Shown here: piece after piece, positions 38,701 through 51,780 of the stretch | Numbering within the stretch: the stretch's first letter is position 1 | How the letters are laid out: every line of letters begins with the position of its first letter | Source of the DNA: Nymphaea colorata | Lineage: Eukaryota > Streptophyta > Magnoliopsida > Nymphaeales > Nymphaeaceae | Length of the DNA: 64,000 nt | Reading direction: 5' to 3' | Assembly (NCBI RefSeq): GCF_008831285.2 | Contig: NC_045141.1 | Location: 14,062,106 to 14,126,105, forward strand | Notes under the pieces: generated by a model | Seen by the model: only the letters and a program-made list of their open reading frames with translations | What the model was told of the DNA's origin: nothing | The model's database searches: none | Translations under genes and position numbers: made by a program

Positions 38701-41700
38701 ACACGGCAAAAAATAAAAATTTAATGTTTTTTTTTTCATTTTATCAATTTTTTGTGATGCATCCAATTATTTCCATGAACAATCATTTCAAATATTCAGT
38801 ACTTTTGTGATAAAACACATGTTTTTTTTAATCTTATCATTTTTTAGAATATTTAATGTAGCCGTGTCCGCGTATCCGAAAATTTTGAAAATTGCCGTAT
38901 CCGCACCCGTATCCCCGTATCCGCACCCGTATCGCATCCGCACCCATGTGACATAGGTTATAAAGAAAATTCTGAGAGGAATGGTGACTTAGTGTTAGGC
39001 TCCTTTACTTATTTGGTACACTTTGTAGTATCCTCTTTGTGAAGAATAGTTCTGGATCTCGCCGGAGAACGATATTTGTGGCAAAGATATGAACAAACTT
39101 GTTGATTTACATTGTCATAGTGTTCTTTGTTACTACTGGTAAAAGTTTTATTGCATTATCATTTATTTTGATTTTGTTTTCTTTGTTGAAAATTGGTTTT
39201 TTTGGTGATCAACAATCTTATCATTTTGATGTTCATGAAATATGACATAATATAACATCTGGTTTTCGTTTCATGGATAGGACTCGCCAAGCTGTCACAC
39301 TTAAATGTTCAAAGAAGCAATCTATCTGATGATGGTTGTGATAAGTTTGCAGGTAAGGGTGCTGTAGAATATTTACATGCTTCTGTTTCATTTTATGTGA
39401 TTGTGCGAGGTCCTTGTGGAATACAAGTCTTCAATTTCTTGGAAGAAAGTTTTTTAGTGGAGCATATTGCTAAGATTTGCCTATGCATATTTACATGCTG
39501 AAGCATTCTTGTGTTATTCAAGTAAACAATCAAGTCTGTTGTGATCAGCATTCAGTTGAAAGTTAAATCACAACTTAGTCAAGACACACAGATATTCCTT
39601 TCCAAAGGCATTTCCATTGAATATGACCCTGAGAGGTAGCTCTTGTATTCAGGAGTGTTAGTTGTTAATGTTGAGAATTACCTATTTAGATAGTTGTTGC
39701 TGTTCTTAAATTATTATATATGCAAATTATTATAGCCTTTAGCTGCTTCTTTTGATTGTATAATGTGAGGTAGTTGTTCCTCTGCTTGCCCACATGCAAC
39801 TCAGATTGCCTCTTTTTAGTAGACTTTTCTACTGAGCATGAATGGGACCATAAGAATGGTGCAAGGTACAACTTGCGCAATAGCTATGGATACTTTCCAA
39901 TTTTCGAGATTGTTGATTTGCATATAGATTAACTTCTTTTTGGTTTTCCTTTTAGTTTGGGAAGGCAATGAGACATGGTTCAATCAGTTCATATGCATTA
40001 GAGGGTGTGATTTTTGCGTTGTTGGTTATTACATGTCAAAAGTTCCTGTGATTATTGCTGTGGGTTTATGTTCTGTTCTACTAGGGCTTTTCTTCAGGAA
40101 ATTTCGATATTTCTTTCTTTTGTACAATAAATGGAAGAAACTTGTTGAATGACAGTGTAGGATTAGGCAGATGCATCTCTTCTGTAACATCTCTTTACTT
40201 TTTATTGCTATAGTGAAGCATTTTTCATATACTATGATTTGATAAACTATGTTCCTGATGCCAGCTACCTGATTTTTATGAATAAATATGTAAATTGTGG
40301 AAGGAATGTCATTGATGGAAAAGTTGTCAATATGGCTTCTGTTTTCCCTATTTTCCATGTTATTTAGTTGGACTCTTATGTTCATCCTATCATTGAAGTG
40401 TTCAGTGCACCAAAGTTGCATTGCCCGTACCTATCTTTTTTAATTAGATATAACAAATATTATGTTTGGAACTTTGGATGTGATAGATGACATTTTTCTC
40501 TTCTGCAGGACTTGTGAACCTGAAAGTGTTGAATATAGGTTTCAACAATATCACAGATGCATGCTTAAAGCATTTAAAAGGTAAAATTTTTATTCATTTA
40601 AATTGGCCTTTAATCTTCTAGTAACTAGTTCAGGTTAATTTTTTGTCTGACCTTTAATTTGTCAAGTTCTTTCACCTGTGTTCTGCCTTCATCATTCGTC
40701 ATTGTGTTTGCATCTGGGAAGTTTGAACTACGCATATCTGTTGCTAAGTAGCTGTGGTTCTTTGAAGCTTTCATTCTGGTCATGGATCTAGCTTTGATGA
40801 ATTCTATAGCTTGGCTGTGCATGATGCGTTTTATTTTCATATTTTGCAACATGAGTTATGGCCTAGAATTTGTCATAAAAGGAAACGACTGATTGATATC
40901 GAACTATAACGAGAGTTAAACCTAAATTGTAATCAGTGTAAAATTAATTATTTAATGTACAGATCTAAATATCAGTATTTGATTCTGTACTTTTTATTTA
41001 AAGATGTAAATAAATTATGGTTATATTAAGAATTTAAAGTAATCAGGAGGCTTGTAATTTATGCAATTTCTTTTGAGAGGAAAGAGTTGGATGGTAAAAA
41101 TATCCTGGGTAGTCAACTTTGGATGATCAAGCAGAAAACAAGAATTAAATGACATGGTTGTTCAAGATGACAGCAGTTGTAGTCCACGGCTAGTTAGTTT
41201 AAAAGGCTTCTTAATAATGCAGGCTACAGTGCCTCTCATGGACCAACATGGCAAGAGGATATCTTCTTCACGGATGTCTTCATCTCTTACTCCTCATCTT
41301 GGGGTTCCACTGAAAGACTGAAGTACATGGAAATAGATACAAAGCATGCTTCTCTCTCAGCTGAACTCAAGTCCTGCATTAGTAGTTAGTGTCAACAGTC
41401 AACATCTTTATGTCCGAAGGATATAGTAACCATTCCAAAACCTTCTACCTCTGAGAAGAACCATAATCCAAATTCTAGTTCTTTGGAAAGGTACCAGACT
41501 TGGCTTGAAGAAAATCAGGAACCATATGACAGATCTAACTTTTGGTATAGATGTTTTGATTTTCTAAAAGTTATCCTACTTAAAAACAAAAGTAACTAAA
41601 TGTACACTGCGTGGTTCAAAACACCAACCTGGGCAGCAACTAGCTGACCTAGTTGGTGGCTTAGTTGTTAAGGTGTGGACTAGTCCACGCCTAGGCGTGT

Positions 41701-44700
41701 GTCCACACCCATCACTTAAGCCCATCAGTTAGGCGACATGTGTTAGATTGGCGCCTAGGCTGGACTAGGTGCTAGCACGCCTAGTCCATGGGAAGGTGAA
41801 AAATCACCTTCCCTTCAAATTAAGTCCTGTAATTTTATTATACACTGTTATAATGTATATACTTGTATTATATGCAGTTATATTATATAATTTCTGTTCT
41901 TTAAGTACAATTTGCTGTGTGTTAATTACATATTCTATATCAACTCATCAAATGGAAGTTCCAACCATAAGTTAAATACATACTCTTTAAAACCAATGAA
42001 TTTCTGTATATATCTTGTGTGCTCTAAAACATATTTTGTGGAACCTATGCCTACCTTCTTGTTACCCATGTTAAAACCTAGGTTTATGGTAAAAAGACCA
42101 TCAGTTTCTCTTGTTTAGTGCATGTCTAGTAATAAGACAAATGCGTGCGGACCTCACTTTTGCAACCTGAATACAGATTCGTTTTCTCATTTGTGAGTGT
42201 TTTGTGTGTTATACGTATATTATTATTATATGTTATATGTACAATCTATTGTAAACTTGTAATGTATTTTATATGTACTGATTTGATATGATTTTGTTTG
42301 AAATGATTCAAATGAAATAGTCTATAAGAAATGCAAGCATTGTCTAGTATGTAAACAAGAATGATGTGTTTCCTTTTGTGTATCAAACTAAGGCATCAGC
42401 TAAAACAGAACAACACAGTTTTCCAGTATGTAAACAATCTGGAAATGTACTCTGTCATGTAAACAAGAACAGAACAATTTTTCATGTTTTCCTTTTTGGC
42501 TTTACTTACAAAGTATAAATGTATAATCATTCAATTAGAACAAAACAGGACAGTTTTTCAGGTTTTACTTGGAATAGAAGCTTACAGTTCAGTCAGTAAC
42601 TTCATAATTTTATTATGTAAACATTGTAATGGTTAATGTAACAAAAAAGAAAGGGTTTCCTTTTTTTCCTAGGCGTGCCTAGTTCCGCCTAGGCGCTAGG
42701 TGCTGCCTGGCACCGTCACCCAACTAGGCCGTGGTAACTTTCATGCCAGGGTACTAGTCTGACTAGTCAACTAGTTGGACAAGCTAGTTGGTGGTTTGGC
42801 AACCAAGGTGCATCACACAACCAATGGTTCAAACTTCAAAGGTTGAAGTTGGTTTGGTTTCTGCTTCCGACCGCAAAATAAAGTCCTGGAAAATGTTGAG
42901 CATGATTTTTGAATATAATTGAATGTCATTTTCTCTTACCCATAATTTTCTGATCCCACAATGTGCCATTTGTGACAACCATCATCAGCGAAACCCTGTC
43001 ACTATCTGGTCAGCAAACCACCATTAAGTACTGTCACCCATCATGCTCAATCTCCCAAGTTCAAGCTCTCCATATTTGTTAAACCTACGTTGTATTTGGT
43101 TACTATTTTTTATCTGCATGTATTCCTTTGACTTCCTAATAATTATCTTTAGAGTTTAGACACATTTAAGGTGTTATCACTTTGCAGCTAAACTGCTTTG
43201 CTTATCTTTCAGGTTTAACAAATATGGAGAGCTTGAACTTGGACTCATGTAAGATTGGCGATGAAGGGATGGCTTACTTGGAAGGTTTTTTGTGGAAATC
43301 CTGTTCTGTGTGTGTGTGTGAATGTGCTTGTTTATAACGTGTCTAAGGAAGAACCTTTAGCTTGTTGATGGATGGAAAAGAGATGTTGCAGAAAAGAGAG
43401 CCCTTGTCTCTAATATCTGGCAGCCTAATATAAGTTACCATGGTCATTTTATTCATTATTGATTATTAGAACAGCATCACATGTTAAAGCAGTGTCATAG
43501 AAATTGCGAGATTTTCTAAAATCTCCCAATATTTACGAGAAAATTGAATAAACTGAAAAAATAGGAAAAAAATTCCGAGATTTTGAAAATTTCTCCAAAA
43601 ATGAAAATCTTGCAATTTTATTGCGATTTTCCCGATATTTTCATATTTTTTAAGGATTTTTATGATTTTTAATTTTTTAAAAAATTGTTGAGATTTTCCC
43701 ATGATTTACCTGAGAAGAATAACTTTGCCGAAAAATAACCAAGGAAAACCTCTGAGATTTTCCTGAGAATAATATTTATGACAATGCTTTAAAGTGGGCA
43801 AAATGGCTTGGTAAACAGTAATACTTATTAATAGGTTAGTCTGACAATATTATACTCCAGGACAATCCAGTGAAGCAAGCTTCTGCCTTGTTCAAATTAT
43901 TATTTTGGACATGCATCTAATACGTAAAGCTTCACTCTGAACAATTGTTTGCTTTTAACTTTTCAAATGGGAACAAAAAAAATTGCTCACTGTCTTGATA
44001 AAATTATTATTTTGAACATGCATCTCATAAGTAGAGCTCCATTCTAAACAATTGTTTACTTTTAACTTTTCAAATAGGAATGAAAAGATTGCGGTGTTTG
44101 GAGCTGTCTGACACCGAGGTTGGAAGCAGTGGGCTTCGTCATCTCTCTGGTTGGTCATCTTTTATTGCTATTGGCTTTTTTTTCCTCTATATATCAATTT
44201 GGAACGTATTGGCTAGATGGAGTCTGGCCCTTCCTTTATTCTTAATTTGGTATGGTCTGCTTTGACAGAATGCACATGCAGGTTTCCATTACTGTAGATT
44301 ATCAAGAATTATCTTTAAGATTATCAATAATTATCTTTATTTTCTTTTCACACGATACATTTTTAGACCAAGTATGAGTAGTATGTACTTCAAAGGAACT
44401 TCCTTGTAACTTTTAATCTGGTGTGGGAAATATTTACTTGGTTTTGCAAGCAGTGAAAGGTTTTCTTTGACAACGTGGACAAATTAATTTTTCTTCACAA
44501 AAATGCATAATGAGAATTGGAATGATTCATGGCTCTCGTTCTTGATGGTGTTCCTTTGTGAAATTTGATCACACAGAGGTGATCTGCATGTCCAGAAACC
44601 CAACTGTTGACATGAAAAATCATGATTTTTCAATTTGATGGAAGAGAGTCCCAACTATCTAGGACGTAGTGAGAGAAAAGAACTATTGACTCTGGAGAAA

Positions 44701-44943
44701 AAGTGGGTTGATCCTTAGTACATGTAAATGCACAAAGTGACATGGAACATAGGCTTGCTTTCTTCAATTCTCGTCAATATGTCACAGTGCTCAATAATGC
44801 CAGTTTCTTGGAACCTTTTATTGTTATAGACATTTTGGAGCCAGCTGAGTTACAGGAAAAAGATTGTCAGAGCCTCTGTCACATAGGTATGGATACAGGT
44901 GCCAGTAGGTGACAGACCATTTTCAAACGATTTACGGCTGCAC

Positions 44944-45033
<90 letters not shown>

Positions 45034-47854
45034 CACACAGACACACAAAACTAAAGAGAAAAACTTAGGAAGAAATCATAAACAAGTAAACCAAATAGAA
45101 AAATCTATGACAAGTAAGCAACATAGAAAATATATATCAACATAAACAAGTAAACAACATAGAAAATATATATCAATGGCTCTTGCAATAGTGTGTATAA
45201 GAAACCTATGAAAGGCTTTAAGCATATGGACAACCAAGCAGCCCCCTAGACAGTCAAATATGAACATTTTGACATCTAAAGGAACATGGTAATCATTGTG
45301 GAAGTGGAATGTAAGTGCTAAATGCTGAACTAGAACAGTTAAAGAAAATACAAGATTTAGGCACCAAATACAAAAATACTGGAACGACTCAACGATGTGG
45401 AGCATTGTTGCATATAAATGTAAAAGATAAAGAGCAGCCGATATGATTTTTGAAGAAGAAAAAGAAGATTAAAATGACAGACCAGTAGAATAAGAAAAAC
45501 AAAAAAATATGAAAAACAGTTGATGGGGCAGACGAACCTAAACCTGCCGCCGGACAATGGGAGAGATTGCTGGAAAAGGAAGAGGCCCAAATATGAAGCT
45601 TATTAAAAAAATGTCCAAATCAGTCAACAGAGAAGTCAGTTTCGGTCGCCCTTTGCTGGAGACATATACTCTTGCCGGAAAACTCGAACGCATGCCGGAG
45701 CATCTCTGGAGATGTTGATGCTCTGCTATGGGTTGTACGCAGAGTCCTCGCGTCTTCTTTAAATATAAAAAAACCCAAAGCCCTAAATTCTAAGACGGAT
45801 TACGACTTGGTTAACTTTGACTGAGTACGAAATAAGATGGATACGTACTCGGGTACGTTGACCGTACTCGGTATGGTCAGACCTGTATCCAAGACGTACC
45901 TGAGTATGTAGCGGCACACATACCGGTATCGTACCAGTATGGTATGGGTATTAGGAGCAGTACCTGCGTGACGTAGGTCAGAACAGAATATTACAGTATT
46001 GGGTTATTGCAACATCAGCAGCATTATAATTTTGGGATTTCTCAAAAACATATCCTCATTCATATTAGGTATGTATTTCTTTTTTTTTTCCCTGTTTGAT
46101 TTTGTTTTTCAATAAAAGTTTTTCCATAAGTTATTAATTCCATGCCATTTTTTTTTCCACAATTTTTTGTTTAGTGTTAAAAGTTTCCTACAGTTGCTAA
46201 AAAAGACAGTACATTTAAAGACAAATCTCCAAGAAAATCTTACCAAGACTAATATTGATATCTATGCATTATGTGGCCCATGGTGAAGCTTCCTCCAACC
46301 GATTGTCATGTCAGTCCTTGTGTTTTCCAATATATGTACTTCTTATCTACTACGACTCATGGATACAATTTCTTTTTTAAGTTTTTAAACCTATATTTCC
46401 TAAAATGAAACTCTTTGGGGCAACTGCTGAGAACAGTAGTGGTGACGACGGTGTAAGCACTCCGGGATTAAGGTCCTTCCACTAAGTCATTTTTTGTCCA
46501 TGTTTTGCCCTAAAATTGTATTGCCGTTCTTTTTTTAGTTTTACTATAATTTTGACAACTTGTGCATCTTATTCTCGTAGTAGAACGTTGACTCATGAGA
46601 TGGTTTTCTTTCAAAATGCCGTCATAATGTCTTTAGCTAGAATTTTTGGTCTCGTTGTCTTATGCCTTGGTTCTTTTTGGGGAGTTTTAGATGGTCAGTA
46701 TATGAGATAAGCATAAGTAGTTGAATATGAGTTTCTACTTTTATATTCTTGTATTGTGGTTACTGGAGTAGCCCCTACACTTGATTGCTGACTTTGACAG
46801 CCACTGGAGGGAAAGAAAGACCCACATGTATAAATTGATTCTGTATCTTTGTCTTCCTTGGCCTTTGCAGGTTTGAGGAATCTAGAGAGTGTAAATCTTT
46901 CATTTACTTTGGTTACTGACGGTGGTTTGAGAAGACTCTCAGGATTGACATCACTTAAATCACTGAATCTGGATACTCGGCAAATTACAGACACAGGGCT
47001 TGCATCACTTACAAGTAAGACCAGTACCTGGATGACTGGATCCACTCCTGTTGCTTGTTTCATGTGTCAGACAATTTAATGCAATTCCCAAAACTCTCTT
47101 CTTCAAAAACTTGGGTTCAGGGCCCTGGTATATACACAACACAAACACACACGCAAAAAAACAACTACGTATATGTCTTATTTATACTCATGTATTATAA
47201 ATTGCTACACAAAAAATTCCAAAATAGTAAAAAAATGCAGAATATGATTCTGCTAGGTTCCACACGTGCACCAGCAGTGTGGAGGTGGGTGGCTCACCCA
47301 GTAGGCAGTAACGTAGCTAGTAAGGCTTTCTGCTATTTACATTGTTTGGTGCTTTCTATTATTTCTTCAAGATATCCTTTCAATGCATATTTTTTTAATA
47401 GCTCATCCAAATACTGAATTGAAAAATTGTAGTTGATTTTGAATTTTGAGCAACTCCAAAACTTCCTCAAAGCATGCTTTAGACTTTGGAGCTCATCTAA
47501 TATTTCTTGTTCCAAACGTGCTTATATGCTGTTTATTCTTAAAGTGCAAAGTTGCACCAAAGGAGTAGATGAATCTGCTGGTGGGTGCATTTGGTGATTT
47601 TGTGTAGTTATGGAAGCTTTTTTGCTTTATTTTGTGATGCAGGTCTTACAAGTTTGACACATCTGGATCTTTTTGGTGCTCGCATCACAGATTATGGAAC
47701 AAACTACTTAAGATGTTGGTGAAAATACTTGGATTTAGAAAGATTTCCATCTTTTTGTTTATACATCTACTTCAATTCTTGCGTGGTTGTAAAATACTTG
47801 CATTGGTCAATCTATTCCTTATGTTGATATTGGATATTGTCACTCTTTATCCCA

Positions 47855-47901
<47 letters not shown>

Positions 47902-50425
47902 TGATACATGCTTGTTTATACAATTTTTTCTTTATGTCTCTTTGATTCTTGTGTTTGTTATTCCAGTTGGAATTCTTTCCTACAGGTTACAATTTGTTAT
48001 TATGGATTTTGCTTTTGCGAGTGTTGTGACATTGAAGTTGAGTTTTGAGGTTTGGTTAAAGGTTAAAGATGTACCTCTAATAGTTGGACCAAGTGGAGAG
48101 AGCAAATGTCTAAGTGATCTGCCCAAGCATGCAGTAATTTCAGGGGATTGTCTGCTATCAGCTGCCACAAGGGGGAAAACATTGGGGTTGTGGATTATCA
48201 TGGATCTATGCAGAGGATTTGTACCTTGAGATTCGTGAAGTGTGTGTTGTGGGTCATTACTTCGTTATTGATCTTTGTATTGGTTGTCGTTTGAGATTTA
48301 TGTGCTTTTGAGGTAGGCAGCTTCCAGCTCTATCTCTTGTTCAGGCGTTTTCTTCCTTTTCCATCTGGCTGGCTTTTGAAAACTCACCAAGTATACTTAG
48401 TTTGACTTGGCTGACTTGGTCAGTCTGTTACCTACGTGGAATAAGATAAATTATAATCAGGAAGTTGAGAGGAGACAGGCCAGTCATGGGGCGACCTGGT
48501 TGAGTCATCCAAGGTTTTAGCTGTGTCAGGCTTGGTGGATAAGATTCCAGCTAGTTGGCTGACTAGTGCAAGTGGCTGGTTTTGAACTCACTTGTAGTTG
48601 GTCAGACTAGTGAACTAGTCAGCCTAATCGTTGGTCAGCTGACCAATACTTAATCTTATGTATTATTTCTATAAATATATATCTGTTTATGTACTTCTAC
48701 ATATATGTGTATATTATTTAGTTATTTTTAGTCAATCAACTTGATCTGACTAGTCCCATCTATTCCTTTTGTAGTTTTGAATGACCTGCATCTGACTCTG
48801 ATTTTGACAACTTAGGCATCAGGCCAGTATTAGACTTCTAGCAATAAGATTGAGTCACAAGTTTTCAATAGTCATTGTGTATATAATGTGCATGTTAAAT
48901 AAACATATGAGGTGAATGGCATTAAATGGGTGCCTTAACTTGGTAGTATCACTTCTCTATTGGTAAGCAGGAGTATTTAGCCTAAGTATACTTTAGAGTC
49001 ACAAATAACGTCTCGGGGATTTAAACGGCGAGGTTTTTTTCGGGTATAATTCTAGTAAATAAATGATTGAAAATTGCATCTTATGAATATTCATTAGTAT
49101 ACATTTTATATATAGTATTATTTGATAGTTAACACCATAATGTTTTGAGAACCCTTGTATATGCATACAAATATAGTCTACATAAAAGTTGTCAAAACTA
49201 GGCAATTCATTGGCAAATCAGTCAATCTACTCCAAATCGAGTTCTGGGGTACTGGGTTCTAAACTCTTGCGTCGTGTTTTGCACTTGATAATTTCATTCT
49301 TTAGATAGTGTATTTCAACCGTTTTCATGTGATTTTTATGTATTTTCCTGCTTAATCATTTAATTCTTGCACTGGCACTTGTCAATCTCATCAGCTGCAA
49401 GCTGATCCTTAGTGTTATCATTAGCATTCTTTGAAGTCATAGCTTTTGGGTGCAGGTGCGCTATTTCTTTTCATGTGGTGAAATGTATAGGCATTATGTT
49501 TGTCTTAGTGGATTGTTATGAAGATAAAATTGGAAGCATGTCTTATTTTTGAGCAGGTTTTGCTAATGTAACCTTGGATGCATTTTTGACACAATATCTT
49601 AATACTTGTCACAGACAATGTTGAAGTTTTTCTAATTTCTCCAGTCGACTAGTTTGATTCAAGAAAACAATATCATGCACATTCCCTTGAAGTTTTCTCG
49701 AAGTGTCTTACTTGCTATGTCATTTTTCTTTTAATATATAATTTGATTTGTGTGCTTTTTGGATGGTTCTATTTGAAGTGCTCTACATGAGATATGGCAA
49801 CAGTAATTGTCTGCAGAATCCAGAAGCAAAGCCAGTATTTTATTTGTATTTGTTGACTGTGGCTTTCTAGCCTTTTGATATTCTGATGCTACGTGTTGAT
49901 AAATTGCAGAGCTTTTCATGAATCGTTCTGCTTTTGCAGATTTCAAAAATCTTCGATCACTTGAAGTGTGTGGAGGAGGTATAACTGATGCTGGGGTAAA
50001 AAATATCAGAGAGCTTACTTGTTTGACACATTTGAACCTCTCCCAGAATTGCAATCTCACGGACAAGGCACTCGAATCAATTTCAGGTATCCATATAGTG
50101 CCTGCATTTTTGCTTTTGCAAGTATGTGAATCTGTAATATCAAAGATTTAGTCCAACCAGTCAGTTCAGATACACGTTACAAGCTTTGGCTGTTACAGAA
50201 CCGTGTGTGGGTGTATTACTTGTTATTTTCCTTGACGCAGGACTGACAGCGCTGGTTTCACTGAACGTTTCAAGCTCACGGGTTACAAACGCAGGACTGC
50301 AGCATCTCAAGATGTTGACAAACTTGAGGTCCCTCTCCTTGGAGTCGTGCAAAGTTGCACCCAATGAGATCAAGAAACTGCAGCTGAGCGCACTTCCAAA
50401 CCTGGTAAATATTCGTCCCAAGTAG
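32432..50425 (+). CDS. Leucine-rich-repeat (RNI-like) protein, At1g15740 type, 15 coding exons
   Basis: Coding exons: 32432-32626, 32773-32901, 32999-33206, 34510-34656, 35416-35490, 36896-36967, 38417-38488, 39281-39352, 40509-40580, 43213-43284, 44078-44149, 46871-47014, 47643-47714, 49940-50086, 50241-50425. All junctions are GT-AG and in phase, giving 577 aa; the Arabidopsis protein At1g15740, which it matches along its length, is about 585. The start MGGACSRKR fits N-myristoylation (Gly2, Ser6) with Cys5 as a likely S-acylation site, so membrane attachment is expected. Residues about 70-108 (PRDISQQIFNEL, then YLGEYP) resemble a degenerate F-box-like lead-in. From about 120 to the end run about 18 LRRs of 24 residues with ITDxGL-type ends (for example HLDLFGARITDYGTNYL). 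Most introns are phase 1 and sit at the same place in the repeat. The biochemical role is not established; a binding scaffold is the usual inference. The gene has long introns with several MITEs. No damage is seen. Confidence 0.93.
33621..33924 (+). repeat. Tandem duplication of about 155 bp in LRR intron 3
   Basis: Two copies start with ACTTTTGAAGATGTTAA at 33621 and 33776 and end in GTCCTAGGTTCA. They differ by point changes. Confidence 0.75.
34286..34367. repeat. Compact hairpin (about 38-bp arms) in LRR intron 3
   Basis: The left arm CTGTCCATCCGGATGTCACA and onward pairs almost completely with the right arm ending at 34367, leaving a loop of a few bases. It is probably a tiny MITE; the right arm shares GGGCTGCATGTGNGAGACAT with 26098-26118. 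A transcript would form a miRNA-precursor-like stem. Confidence 0.75.
35231..35348. repeat. Two tandem copies of about 58 bp in LRR intron 4
   Basis: Both copies carry ATGATGATGA, 'aacttattcag' and 'ttgctttatttttc' in order. A small local duplication. Confidence 0.65.
35747..35792. repeat. (AT)n microsatellite
   Basis: About 23 AT units in LRR intron 5. Confidence 0.9.
38631..38956. mobile_element. hAT-type MITE in LRR intron 7, with 8-bp target duplication
   Basis: The left end CTATGTCACACGG and inverted right end CTATGTCACATGG agree closely. The 326-bp element is flanked by GTTATAAA at 38623-38630 and 38957-38964. Both subterminal parts are rich in 'cgtatccgcacccg' and 'cacgggactcgg' motifs, and the centre is AT-rich. 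No transposase is present. Confidence 0.8.
41660..42740. mobile_element. Possible foldback element with CCTAGGCG-rich ends in LRR intron 9
   Basis: Clusters of CGCCTAGGCG-type palindromes lie at 41685-41790 and again at 42668-42725, bracketing about 900 bp of AT-rich DNA. 'CTAGTTGGTGG' occurs on both outer sides. This resembles a foldback or non-autonomous hAT element, but ends and target duplication were not resolved. Confidence 0.35.
43490..43786. mobile_element. hAT-like MITE in LRR intron 10
   Basis: The left end CAGTGTCATA and inverted right end CATTGTCATA match at 9 of 10 bases. The 297-bp element is flanked by TGTTAAAG and CTTTAAAG, a decayed 8-bp duplication. The interior has repeated 'cgagattttc' motifs in both directions. 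Its ends are close to those of the element at 13244. Confidence 0.6.
44874..45976. mobile_element. Larger hAT-like non-autonomous element (1.1 kb) in LRR intron 11
   Basis: The left end CTCTGTCACATAGGTA and inverted right end CTACGTCACGCAGGTA match at 12 of 16 bases. Flanking octamers GTCAGAGC (44866-44873) and GTCAGAAC (45977-45984) differ at one base. The element carries a (CTAT)n(TA)n tract and a more GC-rich block at 45530-45760 that could be captured or ancestral transposon sequence. No intact transposase is seen. Confidence 0.6.
44945..45031. repeat. (CTAT)n-(AT)n microsatellite
   Basis: Nine CTAT units followed by about 25 AT units, inside the 44874-45976 element. Confidence 0.9.
47858..47899. 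repeat. (CA)n microsatellite
   Basis: About 21 CA units in LRR intron 13. Confidence 0.9.
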
Positions 50426-50638
50426 CTGATTCAGTAATGGCTGTTAAGTATAAAGATAAGGTGGTGTTACTCAGAGAGCTGTGTACATAAGACAATCATG
50501 TAGATATGTCTCTGTAAATAGTTTGTAAATAATGAACTTAAAATGACTGAAATAATCTTTATGTTCAGAATGTAAATATTGTTATTCTGCCAGCAAATGT
50601 GTATCTATGCTTGGCCTGCTACACTTATGTTTTCATTC

Positions 50639-50644
50639 AATAAA
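50639..50644 (+). terminator. Poly(A) signal AATAAA of the LRR gene
   Basis: Canonical AATAAA 214 bases after the stop codon, following a T-rich region with TGTAAAT motifs. The duplicated copy at 54013-54018 has ATTAAA instead. Confidence 0.6.
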
Positions 50645-50659
50645 TATCAGAAAATGTAC

Positions 50660-51680
50660 AGACACACACGGAAATGCAGGGTTTGCATCATAACTTTGGT
50701 ATACCACCAATGTCTCCCAATTGTATGTTGTATGGATGGGACTGCATGAATTGCTGCTCATACATTCAAGTCCGAGTTGTTAAGGCGGTTATTCTGTCAA
50801 AAGAGCTCCATATTGCAACAAAGAGCTCCCGCTTCTCCTCCTGGGAAAAGTAATATGAGAATTTTCTTTGGCTCCGTATGTCATCTTCCACCTCGAGAAA
50901 CCACCCCCATTGGTCCTCTTTACAATCGTTGTTCTTCCTTCTGTTGTTTTTAGGGTTTCGAAGTTTGTGGTTGCATGGTGGTCGTGGGGCGGTGGAAAAT
51001 GGCTGATGAGATACTCGTAAAGGGTCTGAAGAATGCATGATACTTTTGACGGATTAAAGGATATACTATAAGTCCACTCCGGGCTGTTAAAGCATGACAA
51101 TCTGTTTCTTCCGGCTTACGTCTGTTACTTCCAGCATCCTCGCCTTCTTATGCTGGAGATGATGCCTTTTTATTTGCGATTTCATGACTGACTGCATGGT
51201 TCTACATGATTTTCACTTTGCATTGTAATAGTTGATTTTGCTTCAAGGTACATGTTTTGACCATTCATGCTTGTCTGACAAGTACGGATATTTGGGTTGG
51301 GGAGTGGATCAGAATTCTTGAAATGGGTCAAATTGAGGCGAAAGTGGAGAGCATAAGAGGAGAGGTTAGTAACTTAGTTACACCCTTTTAACTCGAGAGT
51401 AATGCCTGCCACCTTTTGACAGAAGCAGTGCTCATAATGCTGGTAAAAATTAAATTGGCGAGCACTGGTCCTCCATTTCTTATCGACAGCACTATGCCAA
51501 TCGAGGCTTTTAAGACGGTCAGTGCAGCTGAATGAGCCAATCTGTGCCTTCCTTACTCGACTCGACTCGACTCGACTGGTAGGACACAAGTCTCGTTTAA
51601 TTCAACCTTGTCTCAATGACCAAGGCTTCTGTACATATGTGGGCTTGGTTTGGCAGAACGCAGTGAAGGTATAAGCCGTG
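50660..51680. other. Spacer between the LRR gene and the PMEI cluster
   Basis: No gene seen. The part from about 51116 to 51365 is the source or sister of the duplicated block at 54050-54310. A (CTCGA)n run lies at 51557-51578. Confidence 0.6.
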
Positions 51681-51780
51681 TGTCAGTTTTAGAGTTTATC
51701 CGTCAGGTTTAGAGTTTATCTGTCAGTTTTCTGTTATATCCGTCAGTTTTCGAGTTTATCTGTCAGTTTTCTGTTATATA
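51681..51780 (+). repeat. Five tandem 20-bp units just upstream of PMEI copy A
   Basis: Units begin with YGTCAGKTTT at 51681, 51701, 51721, 51741 and 51761, exactly 20 bp apart, alternating between 'agagtttatc/cgagtttatc' and 'ctgttatat' endings. The last unit runs straight into the TATA box. Copy C keeps only about one and a half units. Confidence 0.85.

Noticed and set aside
43301-43320. Short (TG)n after LRR exon 10
   Set aside because: Only a few units, ordinary intron sequence.
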